The notes under the pieces are model-generated. The model was not told the DNA's origin. It saw only the letters and a list, made by a program, of their open reading frames with translations, and did not search any database. The position numbers and the translations under genes were made by a program. Shown piece by piece: positions 6,247 to 12,595 of a DNA stretch of 12,595 nucleotides. How positions within the stretch are numbered: the first letter of the stretch is position 1; each line of letters begins with the position of its first letter. Source of the stretch: Deltaproteobacteria bacterium (lineage in GTDB: Bacteria > Desulfobacterota > Binatia > UBA9968); NCBI GenBank assembly GCA_023250495.1, contig JAHFAP010000069.1:1-12595 (forward strand), given 5' to 3'.

Positions 6247-6259
6247 CGTTGCCATTATT

Positions 6260-6265
6260 GAGGAG
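6260..6265 (+). promoter_or_regulatory. Ribosome binding site of rpoA
   Basis: GAGGAG lies six nt before the ATG at 6272. It selects this start over an open frame extending 45 codons upstream into rpsD, whose translated extension does not resemble RpoA. Confidence 0.85.
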
Positions 6266-6271
6266 TTCGCT

Positions 6272-7291
6272 ATGCACAGGCACTGGACCGATTTGATCAA
6301 GCCGAAGCAGCTCGAGGTGGATGGTAAAGACCTCACCCCCACCTACGGAAAGTTTTATGCCGAGCCTTTCGAGAGAGGATTCGCCGCGACGATTGGCAAT
6401 TCGCTGCGGAGGACTCTCCTCTCCTCGCTCATGGGGGCGGCTATCATTTCGGTTCGGATCAAGGGAATCCTGCACGAGTTTTCGACGATTCCGGGGATCA
6501 CCGAGGACGTCACCGACATCATCCTCAATCTCAAGGAGGTTCGGCTGAAATTGATCGACACGGAGCAGCAAACTCTCCGGATCGATGCCAAGGGACCTAA
6601 GACGGTCCAGGCCAGAGACATGATCGCCGGCCCCAGCGTCGAGATACTCAACCCGGACCAGCACATCGCCACTCTCGCCCGCGAGGCGAAGCTCGAGATG
6701 GAGATGGTGGCAAAACTCGGGCGCGGTTACGTGCCGGCGGAGAGGAACAAGGAGGAAGGCGTGCCGGTGGATACCGTCGCGATGGACGCGGTTTTTTCGC
6801 CGATCCGCAAGGTGAACTTCCATGTGACCAATGCGCGCGTTGGACAGAGGACCGATTATGACCGGCTGGTGTTCGAGGTGTGGACCGACGGGGGAGTGAA
6901 GCCCGACGATGCGGTCGCCTACGCGGCCAAGATCCTCCAGGACCAGATGCAGATCTTCATCAATTTTAACGAGGAGCCGCAGCCTGGGACCAAGGAGGAG
7001 GCGCCGGCGATTCCGCTCAATGAGAATCTCTATCGCAGCGTGGACGAGCTGGAGTTCTCCGTTCGCTCGCAGAACTGCTTACAGAATGCGGATATCAAGT
7101 ATATCGGCGAGCTCGTCCAGAAGACCGAGCCGGAGATGCTGAAGACCAAGAACTTTGGCCAGAAGTCGCTCAACGAGATCAAAGAGATCCTGCGCGGCAT
7201 GGGCCTGGAGCTCGGCATGAAACTGGACCACTTCCCGCCTCGGGAGGAGATCGAGGGCCGCAGGCGGTCCAGAGACAAGGAGACAGCTTAA
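6272..7291 (+). CDS. rpoA: DNA-directed RNA polymerase subunit alpha
   Basis: The alpha subunit dimerises to seed core RNA polymerase assembly and contacts promoter UP elements and activators. From ATG 6272 the product is 339 residues, the normal length. The N-terminal domain (about 1-235) contains FAATIGNSLRRTLLSS and GITEDVTDIILNLK. A linker (about 235-252) leads to the C-terminal domain, with RSVDELEFSVRSQNCL, IKYIGELVQKTE and FGQKSLNEIKEIL. R265 and K298, the main DNA contacts known in E. coli, fall at exactly the same numbers. The tail after residue 320 is charged (REEIEGRRRSRDKETA). The reading frame is open far into rpsD, but the ribosome binding site and protein conservation fix the start. 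Confidence 0.98.
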   Translation: MHRHWTDLIKPKQLEVDGKDLTPTYGKFYAEPFERGFAATIGNSLRRTLLSSLMGAAIISVRIKGILHEFSTIPGITEDVTDIILNLKEVRLKLIDTEQQTLRIDAKGPKTVQARDMIAGPSVEILNPDQHIATLAREAKLEMEMVAKLGRGYVPAERNKEEGVPVDTVAMDAVFSPIRKVNFHVTNARVGQRTDYDRLVFEVWTDGGVKPDDAVAYAAKILQDQMQIFINFNEEPQPGTKEEAPAIPLNENLYRSVDELEFSVRSQNCLQNADIKYIGELVQKTEPEMLKTKNFGQKSLNEIKEILRGMGLELGMKLDHFPPREEIEGRRRSRDKETA

Positions 7292-7300
7292 AAAACAGTT

Positions 7301-7384
7301 CCGAGTTGCGAGTTTTGAGTTTCGAGTTATAACTTGGGATCCGAAATCCAAAATTCAAAACTCAACATTCAAAATTCAAAAACA
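7301..7384 (+). repeat. Mirrored 7-nt repeat array between rpoA and rplQ
   Basis: The left units are CCGAGTT, GCGAGTT, TTGAGTT and TCGAGTT, starting at 7301, 7308, 7315 and 7322. The right units are AAAATTC, AAAACTC, AACATTC and AAAATTC, starting at 7350, 7357, 7364 and 7371. The core stem pairs 7310-7322 with 7351-7363, 13 pairs including one G-U, with a 28-nt loop. The stem is A-U rich and the array runs almost up to the rplQ ATG, leaving no Shine-Dalgarno sequence. Confidence 0.82.
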
Positions 7385-7386
7385 AA

Positions 7387-7863
7387 ATGCGTCACCTTAA
7401 AGCTGGAAGAAAATTCAATCGCAGTCCCAGCCACCGTTTGGCCCTGCTGCGCAATTTGGTGACCTCGCTGTTGCGTCACGAGCGGATTCAGACCACGGAT
7501 CCCAAGGCCAAGGAGCTCAAGCGCTGGGCGGACCGCATGATCGGATTGGGCAAGCACGGTACGCTCCATGCCCGGCGTCAGGCGCTCGCGGTCATTCAAG
7601 ACGAGGAGGTCGCGCGCAAGCTCTTCGATACCCTGGCTCTGCGCTTCAAAGACCGCTCTGGCGGCTACACCCGAGTTGTCAAGATTGGCTGGCGGCACGG
7701 AGACCGAGCCCCGTTGTCGGTCGTGGAATTGCTGCCCGCAGACGGCGCCGTCAAGGCCGAGGCCCCTTCCGGCACGAAGAAGAGCAGAAGGGCATTGCGG
7801 AAAGAGGCTGGTGCCAAGAAAGAAGCGCGGCCACGACAGTCAGCCAAGCGTGCCTCCGCCTAG
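7387..7863 (+). CDS. rplQ: 50S ribosomal protein L17 with C-terminal tail
   Basis: L17 is a large-subunit protein near the polypeptide exit tunnel. The product is 158 residues; the conserved domain covers about residues 1-118, beginning MRHLKAGRKFNRSPSHRLAL and ending near VVELLPADG. The remaining 40 residues form a low-complexity basic Ala/Lys/Arg tail, and C-terminal tails of variable length are common in L17. The ATG at 7387 has an A-rich leader from the repeat array and no recognisable ribosome binding site. It is the last gene of the operon, and the next gene lies on the opposite strand. Confidence 0.96.
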   Translation: MRHLKAGRKFNRSPSHRLALLRNLVTSLLRHERIQTTDPKAKELKRWADRMIGLGKHGTLHARRQALAVIQDEEVARKLFDTLALRFKDRSGGYTRVVKIGWRHGDRAPLSVVELLPADGAVKAEAPSGTKKSRRALRKEAGAKKEARPRQSAKRASA

Positions 7864-7933
7864 CTCACTCTGATATCCACTTCGCCCTAGCCAGACTTCA
7901 CCTTTGGGATCTCATCGAGTGACGGCGCCCGGG
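7864..7933. other. Convergent intergenic region after rplQ
   Basis: This 70-nt gap separates the end of the ribosomal operon from the convergent glycosyltransferase gene. I see neither a GC-rich stem followed by a U-run on either strand nor a 7-nt array. Termination may be Rho-dependent or lie within the flanking gene; this is inference. Confidence 0.5.
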
Positions 7934-9586
7934 TCAGCGAAACTGGAAAATCCCATAGCCAGGCTCGATGGGCACGGGATTCAGACCCGATCTCTCGAGT
8001 TCGTCGACGAGAAAAGAATCGGGCGGTGCAACTTTCAGCTGCCCTTTTGAAAAGAAGGCCCTACCGAAGACCACCCATAGGACGCCTTCCTGTGGATGCA
8101 ACGCACGGATGTATTGCTGGACCTCCTCTCGAACTACTTCCGAGCGCTCCAAGGCCCGGCTCGAAGTGGACGCTGCCGTCTTCCGTGGCTTCTCAGGAGG
8201 ATGCCTCCAGCACGAGAAGGTGCGTCCAGTAGACTTGTGATAACATCGCCCTTCTTCCCACTGGTAACCCAAACGAGTTAAATAGTAGATTGTGGTCTTC
8301 GCCCGCGTGCGGGTCAATACGACCACGTCTCCGTTGTGGACGAGTTGGTGCAGAGCGCTTGCAGTGGCCTGGGCAAATGGTCGAGGAGGAACGGAGTAGT
8401 ACAGCAGCAGCTTCGCGCCAATCGGAACAAAGAAGGCGAGGGCTACGAAGGGCACCAAGAGTGACCCGACTTTCCTAATGCTCTGAACCTTGGCCAGTGC
8501 AAGGCCCAGCAGAAGCGAGTAGGCGGGAAAGGCCACGATCTCGTAGCGACCCACCGCATAAAACGGCTTGTAGAAAGAGATCAGCCACAGCGCCACGAGG
8601 GGAAAGAACAGCAGCGTCCACAGCCACGCCTTTCGTCTCCCCAACCACGGTATCGCCAGTTCCTTGTCCCCCCACGGTATCGCGATCCAGATTCCCAGGA
8701 GCGCGAGAACGCCGAGCCCGGTAAGGTGGAGCCATTCCGGCAAAAGCAAGGCTCCAAAACGCTTGACGTTGATGACCGAGGTGAATCCGAACTGACTTCC
8801 TAGGGTAAAGACCTCCAGGCTTTTTGGAATTGCTAAAAGTGGAGGCGTCCGCTCCCAGATATCTCGTATCCAATCGTTGCTCCCGCTTAACGCATGAGGT
8901 GTGAACCAGAAACTCCAAAGGAACCAGGGCAGAAAAAGAAAACCGCTGACAGAAACACTTAGAATATAGCGGAGCGATCTCTGTTTGGACTGCGCCCGCT
9001 CAGGCCAGAGCCAGACTAGTAGAGCAGTGGGAATGAGTCCGAGCGCCGCGAAATAGTGGGTGTAAAGGGCCAGAAGCGCACAGATAAAAGCGGCTCTCCA
9101 CCAAAAGCGCCTGTTGGTCTCGAGCGCGCGCCAGAGAGACCCGTACGTCAGCGCCAGCAGCAGCGTGAGGAGCGCGTAGGCCCGCGCCTCTTGGGCATAG
9201 TATATTTGGATGGGGGCGAGCGCTGACACTGTTCCACTCCACAAGGCGGCGCGGTGGCCAAGAATTATACGGCCAATCCAGAGAATGGTCACAACGAACA
9301 GCGTGCTGAAGATAGCTGACAACATACGAATGGCCGATTCGCTCTGGCCCACGAGTTGAATCCATGCGTGCAAGAGGAGGTAATAGAGGGGCGGATTGTC
9401 GTACTTCAATAGGTCCCCAGGCCAGCTCGCGAGGGTCACCATGTGAAACGAGAATGCCTCGTCAAACCACAACTCGTCTTGGCCAATCTGATTGATCCGT
9501 AGCAAGAAGCCGGCAACCACAATGGCCGCGGCAACGGCGACGTATTGCCAGTCCCGGCCACCACTATTTCTAATTCGATCCTCCAT
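7934..9586 (-). CDS. GT39-like (ArnT/PMT_2-type) membrane glycosyltransferase
   Basis: This is a predicted polytopic inner-membrane glycosyltransferase of the GT-C fold, which would use a lipid-phosphate sugar donor and act on the periplasmic face. The product is 550 residues with roughly ten or more hydrophobic segments through about residue 410, then a soluble C-terminal part of about 140 residues. The first external loop holds the acidic motif DELWFDE (residues 37-43), with D42-E43 as the likely catalytic acidic pair. YYAQEARAY (129-137) matches the conserved Q-E-A-R segment of PMT_2 proteins. The start at 9586 has a strong AAGGAG five nt upstream. The acceptor cannot be told from sequence; lipid A, a glycan or a protein are all possible. 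The alginate-lyase-like gene lies 159 nt upstream on the same strand. Confidence 0.85.
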   Translation of the reverse strand: MEDRIRNSGGRDWQYVAVAAAIVVAGFLLRINQIGQDELWFDEAFSFHMVTLASWPGDLLKYDNPPLYYLLLHAWIQLVGQSESAIRMLSAIFSTLFVVTILWIGRIILGHRAALWSGTVSALAPIQIYYAQEARAYALLTLLLALTYGSLWRALETNRRFWWRAAFICALLALYTHYFAALGLIPTALLVWLWPERAQSKQRSLRYILSVSVSGFLFLPWFLWSFWFTPHALSGSNDWIRDIWERTPPLLAIPKSLEVFTLGSQFGFTSVINVKRFGALLLPEWLHLTGLGVLALLGIWIAIPWGDKELAIPWLGRRKAWLWTLLFFPLVALWLISFYKPFYAVGRYEIVAFPAYSLLLGLALAKVQSIRKVGSLLVPFVALAFFVPIGAKLLLYYSVPPRPFAQATASALHQLVHNGDVVVLTRTRAKTTIYYLTRLGYQWEEGRCYHKSTGRTFSCWRHPPEKPRKTAASTSSRALERSEVVREEVQQYIRALHPQEGVLWVVFGRAFFSKGQLKVAPPDSFLVDELERSGLNPVPIEPGYGIFQFR

Positions 9587-9591
9587 ACGAT

Positions 9592-9597
9592 CTCCTT
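9592..9597 (-). promoter_or_regulatory. Ribosome binding site of the GT39-like gene
   Basis: On the minus strand AAGGAG lies five nt before the ATG at 9586, supporting this start. Confidence 0.8.
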
Positions 9598-9604
9598 CCG
9601 CTAC

Positions 9605-9617
9605 CCGGATTATCCGG
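9605..9617. repeat. Short perfect palindrome upstream of the glycosyltransferase
   Basis: CCGGAT and ATCCGG flank a single T, giving a 13-nt inverted repeat eight nt upstream of the Shine-Dalgarno sequence. It could be an operator or a small mRNA hairpin, but a palindrome this short may be chance. The rest of the 159-nt gap (9587-9745) holds no gene or other motif that I recognise. Confidence 0.35.
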
Positions 9618-9745
9618 CAGCATTCTATTGCTTCAGGAATTCAAGACTGGCCATGGCGTCGCGGATGAGCTTGACCTCTCCCTATCCTGTGTACGTTGTT
9701 ATCGCCTCCGAAATCAGTATCGCCTTCGTGTAGAGAGGCTTCAAA

Positions 9746-10843
9746 CTACCTGTAGGTCGCAAGGAGCCTGTCAAAGGACAGCGCTGCATCTCCGCCAGGA
9801 AAATTCACCTGGTGCAATCGCGGTTGGAAATAACCCGCCAGATCGAAAAGTGTTTTGGCCTTGCCGGGCTGCCACTTCTCGCCAACCCGGATCCTCGGGT
9901 CGCCCGCCTCGCTTCGCTGGGAGTCGAACTTCACTGTGGAGCGGACAAACTCCCGGTGCACCTTCTCGCCAGTGATATACGGGATCAGGAAGGCGATGGA
10001 CTTTTCGAGATTCGCTCCTTGGGGCGTGGTGTAGCCGTAAAGGTCTACGCCATTCTTATCTGCGACGATGGCCAACTCGATAAGAGGAAGAAGGTCGTAC
10101 ACGTGATAGTGAAGGGCATCGCGCTGGTGGAGATCAAAAGTGGCGCCGTCCGGGTAGAGATTGCCATCCAGGTGGCGCTTGTAATCGGTGACGACCCAGC
10201 GAGTAAGCTCTGAGTCTGGAAGGAGGAAAGCGATATGCCCGATGATTTTCAGCCTGTGGCTATGATGATTGTTCTTGGACGTCGAGCTGCTCGGCCGGAT
10301 CCCCATCTTCTGCTTTTCCGCCATGCGTAGCAGCCACTGATTCGCTTCTGATCGCTGGCCGTCTGAGAAGAGGGCGCGGGTGAGGTCGTAGCCCTTCATG
10401 AGACGAATAAATTCAGTCTCATTGATGGGATTGCTGTCAGGCTGATAGGTTCGCGCCCATGCAAGCACAAATTCCCGGGCCTTTTCTCCATACTCGCTCT
10501 TTCCCAATAGCGCATAGGCGTACCCAAGCGCCTCGGTCTTAGAAAGATCGTGCCGGGCCTGGAGACTCTGTTTCTTTTCGGGGTCCGAGTAGAGGCGTCC
10601 ATCGGAGACGATCCATTTTATCGGATTGGGCTTTTCTCCCAGGGCCTTATCGGCCATTTTCTTCACGGGCTCAAAGGCACGGGCCGCATTCGGATCGGCC
10701 TGAACAACCCTCCGCAACACCTCGACCTGCTTCGGCGTAAGGGAGATTCGGGGCTCAACGCGCTGGGATTCCTCCGCCCAGAGTGGGGGCGACAGGAGCA
10801 GCGCCCATGCGACAACCAAGCCTGCAGTGAATGACCCCAGCAT
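9746..10843 (-). CDS. Alginate-lyase-like (PL5-like) exported protein
   Basis: The product resembles the alginate lyase family (PF05426), enzymes that cleave mannuronate-containing polysaccharide by beta-elimination, usually in the periplasm. From ATG 10843 it is 365 residues. The N-terminus has a hydrophobic stretch (about residues 3-20) ending PPLWAEES, a probable signal peptide, though without an N-terminal positive charge. The rest is alpha-helical in character, as expected for an alpha/alpha toroid. NNHH (about 191-194) and ALHYH (about 243-247) resemble the Asn-His and Tyr positions of the active site; Arg 241 is nearby but not clearly at the canonical spacing. The frame is open upstream to 11059, but a longer form would overlap the divergent cupin gene. 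No ribosome binding site is evident. Substrate is unknown. Confidence 0.65.
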   Translation of the reverse strand: MLGSFTAGLVVAWALLLSPPLWAEESQRVEPRISLTPKQVEVLRRVVQADPNAARAFEPVKKMADKALGEKPNPIKWIVSDGRLYSDPEKKQSLQARHDLSKTEALGYAYALLGKSEYGEKAREFVLAWARTYQPDSNPINETEFIRLMKGYDLTRALFSDGQRSEANQWLLRMAEKQKMGIRPSSSTSKNNHHSHRLKIIGHIAFLLPDSELTRWVVTDYKRHLDGNLYPDGATFDLHQRDALHYHVYDLLPLIELAIVADKNGVDLYGYTTPQGANLEKSIAFLIPYITGEKVHREFVRSTVKFDSQRSEAGDPRIRVGEKWQPGKAKTLFDLAGYFQPRLHQVNFPGGDAALSFDRLLATYR

Positions 10844-10955
10844 TAATGATGAGGGTAGCGAACTTCGATAAGGGGTGTCAACGGTCGCGCTTTCCCCGTC
10901 CTCTTTCGTTGCGCTCGCAGTCGTGATATTTAGCCCCTTTGGTGAATTGAGAACC
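10844..10955. promoter_or_regulatory. Divergent intergenic region between lyase-like and cupin genes
   Basis: With the starts chosen here, 112 nt separate two divergent genes, so the promoters of both probably lie in this segment. I could not identify a convincing -35/-10 pair or an inverted-repeat operator. Both reading frames remain open through the region, so the true starts are uncertain. Confidence 0.35.
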
Positions 10956-11321
10956 ATGAGCCTTCTGCGCCACTCGCTTAAAGATCTCTTCAATATCCAG
11001 CTCCACGACGAGGCGTTGGCAAAGCTTACGTGGAAGGATTTCGGCAATGGACTTTTCATGGCGCGGCTTGCGCGTGAAGGGAAGAGGGAGTTGGTTCTTT
11101 ACCGGATTAAGGCCGATGCCGACCCGAAGGCGTTTCTCCGCCATGAGCACATCGGCGGCGAATTTTATTTAGTGCTCAAGGGCGGGATCGAGGACGAAAC
11201 TGGGGTTTACAGAGAGGGAGACATCGTCTATTTAGATCCGAAATCGGTTCATACGCCGCGCGGGATTGGTGAAGCGGTAGTTTTAGTCCTTTGGCCAGAA
11301 GGGGTAAGGGTTTTAGAGTAG
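10956..11321 (+). CDS. ChrR-like cupin domain protein
   Basis: This is a small single-domain cupin of 121 residues, similar to the C-terminal metal-binding domain of ChrR anti-sigma factors. The first cupin motif reads RHEHIGGEFYLVLKG, with H63, H65 and E69; the second, GDIVYLDPKSVHTP, supplies H99, so a complete His3-Glu metal site is present. It lacks the N-terminal zinc-binding anti-sigma domain of ChrR, and no sigma factor gene is adjacent, so a role in sensing oxidants or binding a small ligand is only a guess. The ATG at 10956 was chosen because conserved-looking sequence begins there; the frame is open further upstream to 10875. The stop is 2 nt from the convergent stop of the histidine kinase. 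Confidence 0.75.
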   Translation: MSLLRHSLKDLFNIQLHDEALAKLTWKDFGNGLFMARLAREGKRELVLYRIKADADPKAFLRHEHIGGEFYLVLKGGIEDETGVYREGDIVYLDPKSVHTPRGIGEAVVLVLWPEGVRVLE

Positions 11322-11323
11322 AA

Positions 11324-12595
11324 TCAGCAGGGTATGGTTACCGTGAAGGTTGTGCCTTTGCCGAGATCGCTTTTCGCCTCAATTCTTCCTCCCAGTAGTT
11401 CTGTATATTTCTTCACGATATAAAGCCCTATTCCGACGCCGCCGTACGATCTCGTTTCCGAGCTGTCTACTTGACGAAACATTTCAAAGATGGAGGGAAG
11501 CATCTCTTTTTGAAGCCCAATCCCCGTATCGGCTACCTTAAACTCTGCTGAGTTGGCTTCGGGCATATAGCGCGCTGAAATGCTCACATGTCCCTGTTCG
11601 GTAAACTTGAGCGCGTTGTTAATGAGATTCTGAAGAATGTGCTTCAGTTTCGCGCTGTCGGTTTTGATCGTTAGAGGCTCTAACGAGTAGTCCCAGTTCA
11701 CGGTAATCTTTTTATCCAAGGGGATCTCATAATTCGACTTAAGATCGTCCAGAAAGCTCCTGAGTTTAACTTCCTGTTTCTCGACATGGACCTTTCCGGC
11801 TTCAATGCTGGTTGCCAGTAATATCTGGCTGATCATCGCTAATAGATCACCAGCGCGGCTTGTAACTTTATCGAGGGCCTTCTCTTGTTCCGGGTTGATC
11901 GTTCCAAGGAGTCCCTCTTTGATCATTCCGGAAAAACCCATGATCACGTTCAGCGGTGTGCGCAGCTCGTGGGACATGACGCTTAGGAATTCGTCCTTCG
12001 CTTTGTTGGCCTGTAGCAGACGGCGGTTTGCCTCTTTAATCTCCGAGTTGGCTTTCTCTAACTCACCGGTGCGCTGTTCCACCTTTTGTTCTAAGGTGGC
12101 ATAAGAGATCTTGAGTTCTCCCGCCATCTTGTTGAATTCCTCTCCTAGCCACTCGATTTCATCTCCTGTCTCGATGTTGACCCGATAGTCAAGATTCCCA
12201 CTTCCGATTATTTTGGCCCCCTGATGAAGCTCTCGAATCGGCCCTGTTATTCTGCTGCTGACCCAAGCAATAATAGCGGCTCCGACGAGCAGGCCGATTG
12301 CCAGGAGCACCAGCGCATAGCGCTTCAGTATTTCCACATTGGCTAACGCCGCATCGAGAGGCTCCTCCAAGATCACCCCCCAGCCTAACTCAGGGACCGG
12401 CGCATATGTGGCTAACACAGGCCTATCCATTAATCCTCGCCCTTCGTGGGCGGGAGTGGGATCTGAACGCGTAGGGTTGCGCAAAAATTTCTGGACTCCA
12501 GCAACTTGTCGTAGGTTCATCTTTTTTAATACCAGCGCCGCATCCCTATGGGCGATTAGATTCCCATGCTCGTCTACCAAATACCCGTAGCCGGC
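11324..12595 (-). CDS. Membrane sensor histidine kinase (partial, 5' end outside window)
   Basis: This gene encodes a two-component sensor kinase cut by the right edge; the frame stays open to 12595, so the N-terminus is missing. The visible 423 residues start in a Cache-like sensor domain (YLVDEHGNLIAH near the edge, then VLATYAPVPELGWGVILEEP). A membrane span follows (RYALVLLAIGLLVGAAIIAW), then a HAMP domain and a coiled coil. The HisKA domain carries the phospho-acceptor histidine in MSHELRTPLN (around 11969-11971). The ATPase domain has the N box (LQNLINNALKF), G1 box (VADTGIGL), F box (IFEMFRQVD) and G2 box (GGVGIGLYIVKKY), so all catalytic boxes are intact. There is no receiver domain and no partner regulator in the window. 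The signal is unknown; Cache domains usually bind small extracellular molecules. Confidence 0.9.
   Translation of the reverse strand, partial: AGYGYLVDEHGNLIAHRDAALVLKKMNLRQVAGVQKFLRNPTRSDPTPAHEGRGLMDRPVLATYAPVPELGWGVILEEPLDAALANVEILKRYALVLLAIGLLVGAAIIAWVSSRITGPIRELHQGAKIIGSGNLDYRVNIETGDEIEWLGEEFNKMAGELKISYATLEQKVEQRTGELEKANSEIKEANRRLLQANKAKDEFLSVMSHELRTPLNVIMGFSGMIKEGLLGTINPEQEKALDKVTSRAGDLLAMISQILLATSIEAGKVHVEKQEVKLRSFLDDLKSNYEIPLDKKITVNWDYSLEPLTIKTDSAKLKHILQNLINNALKFTEQGHVSISARYMPEANSAEFKVADTGIGLQKEMLPSIFEMFRQVDSSETRSYGGVGIGLYIVKKYTELLGGRIEAKSDLGKGTTFTVTIPC

Noticed and set aside
6137..6271. Upstream extension of the rpoA reading frame by 45 codons into rpsD
   Set aside because: The extension does not resemble RpoA, overlaps the conserved S4 C-terminus, and GAGGAG at 6260-6265 marks ATG 6272.
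5680..6342. Long minus-strand open frame opposite rpsD
   Set aside because: It lies fully antisense to a certain gene, has no recognisable domain and is a shadow of GC-rich codon usage.
376..7384. CRISPR, transposon or MITE explanation for the intergenic repeats
   Set aside because: Units are only 7-8 nt with no spacers of CRISPR size, no sequence is shared between loci, and there are no terminal repeats, target duplications or transposase.
7920..7936. Inverted TGAC/GTCA around a GC-rich centre as a terminator of the operon
   Set aside because: The arms are only 4 bp, the centre does not pair well, and there is no U-run on either strand.
9812..10213. Plus-strand open frame opposite the lyase-like gene
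   Set aside because: It is antisense to a frame with a signal peptide and family-like motifs, and its own translation shows no domain.

Overview
The window reads as the 3' half of a bacterial ribosomal-protein supercluster (spc operon tail joined to the alpha operon), followed by a short accessory stretch. All core proteins are bacterial in type. The zinc-binding (four-cysteine) S4, the Cys3-His L36, a classical RNA polymerase alpha subunit with R265 and K298, and a probable exported lyase fit a Gram-negative-like bacterium. The S4 and S5 sequences remind me of Desulfobacterota, NC10 or Nitrospirota lineages, but this is an impression and no lineage is assigned.

Positions 11-7863 (all + strand) carry rplR, rpsE, rplO, secY, adk, map, infA, rpmJ, rpsM, rpsK, rpsD, rpoA and rplQ. 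Gene order is standard except that rpmD (L30) is missing between rpsE and rplO, which are 5 nt apart. Together the genes supply ribosomal proteins, the translocon channel, initiation factor 1, adenylate kinase, N-terminal methionine removal and the polymerase alpha subunit.

The most striking content lies between these genes. Every junction longer than about 30 nt is filled by a short-period array. Five junctions (rplR-rpsE, map-infA, rpsM-rpsK, rpsK-rpsD, rpoA-rplQ) hold runs of 7-nt units followed by a second 7-nt run that is roughly the reverse complement of the first, so the transcript can fold into an imperfect hairpin. The unit sequence differs at each locus while period and mirrored layout are kept. 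A sixth junction (rpmJ-rpsM) holds an 8-nt G-rich array without a mirrored arm. I know of no named family with this design; cyanobacterial heptanucleotide STRR repeats are the nearest comparator I can recall, but they are plain tandem repeats.

Positions 7864-12595 are accessory: a minus-strand GT39-like membrane glycosyltransferase, a minus-strand alginate-lyase-like protein with a putative signal peptide, a divergent plus-strand ChrR-like cupin, and a minus-strand sensor histidine kinase cut by the right edge. The first two could act together on surface or extracellular polysaccharide, but this rests only on adjacency. No tRNA, rRNA, CRISPR, transposase or convincing intrinsic terminator was seen.
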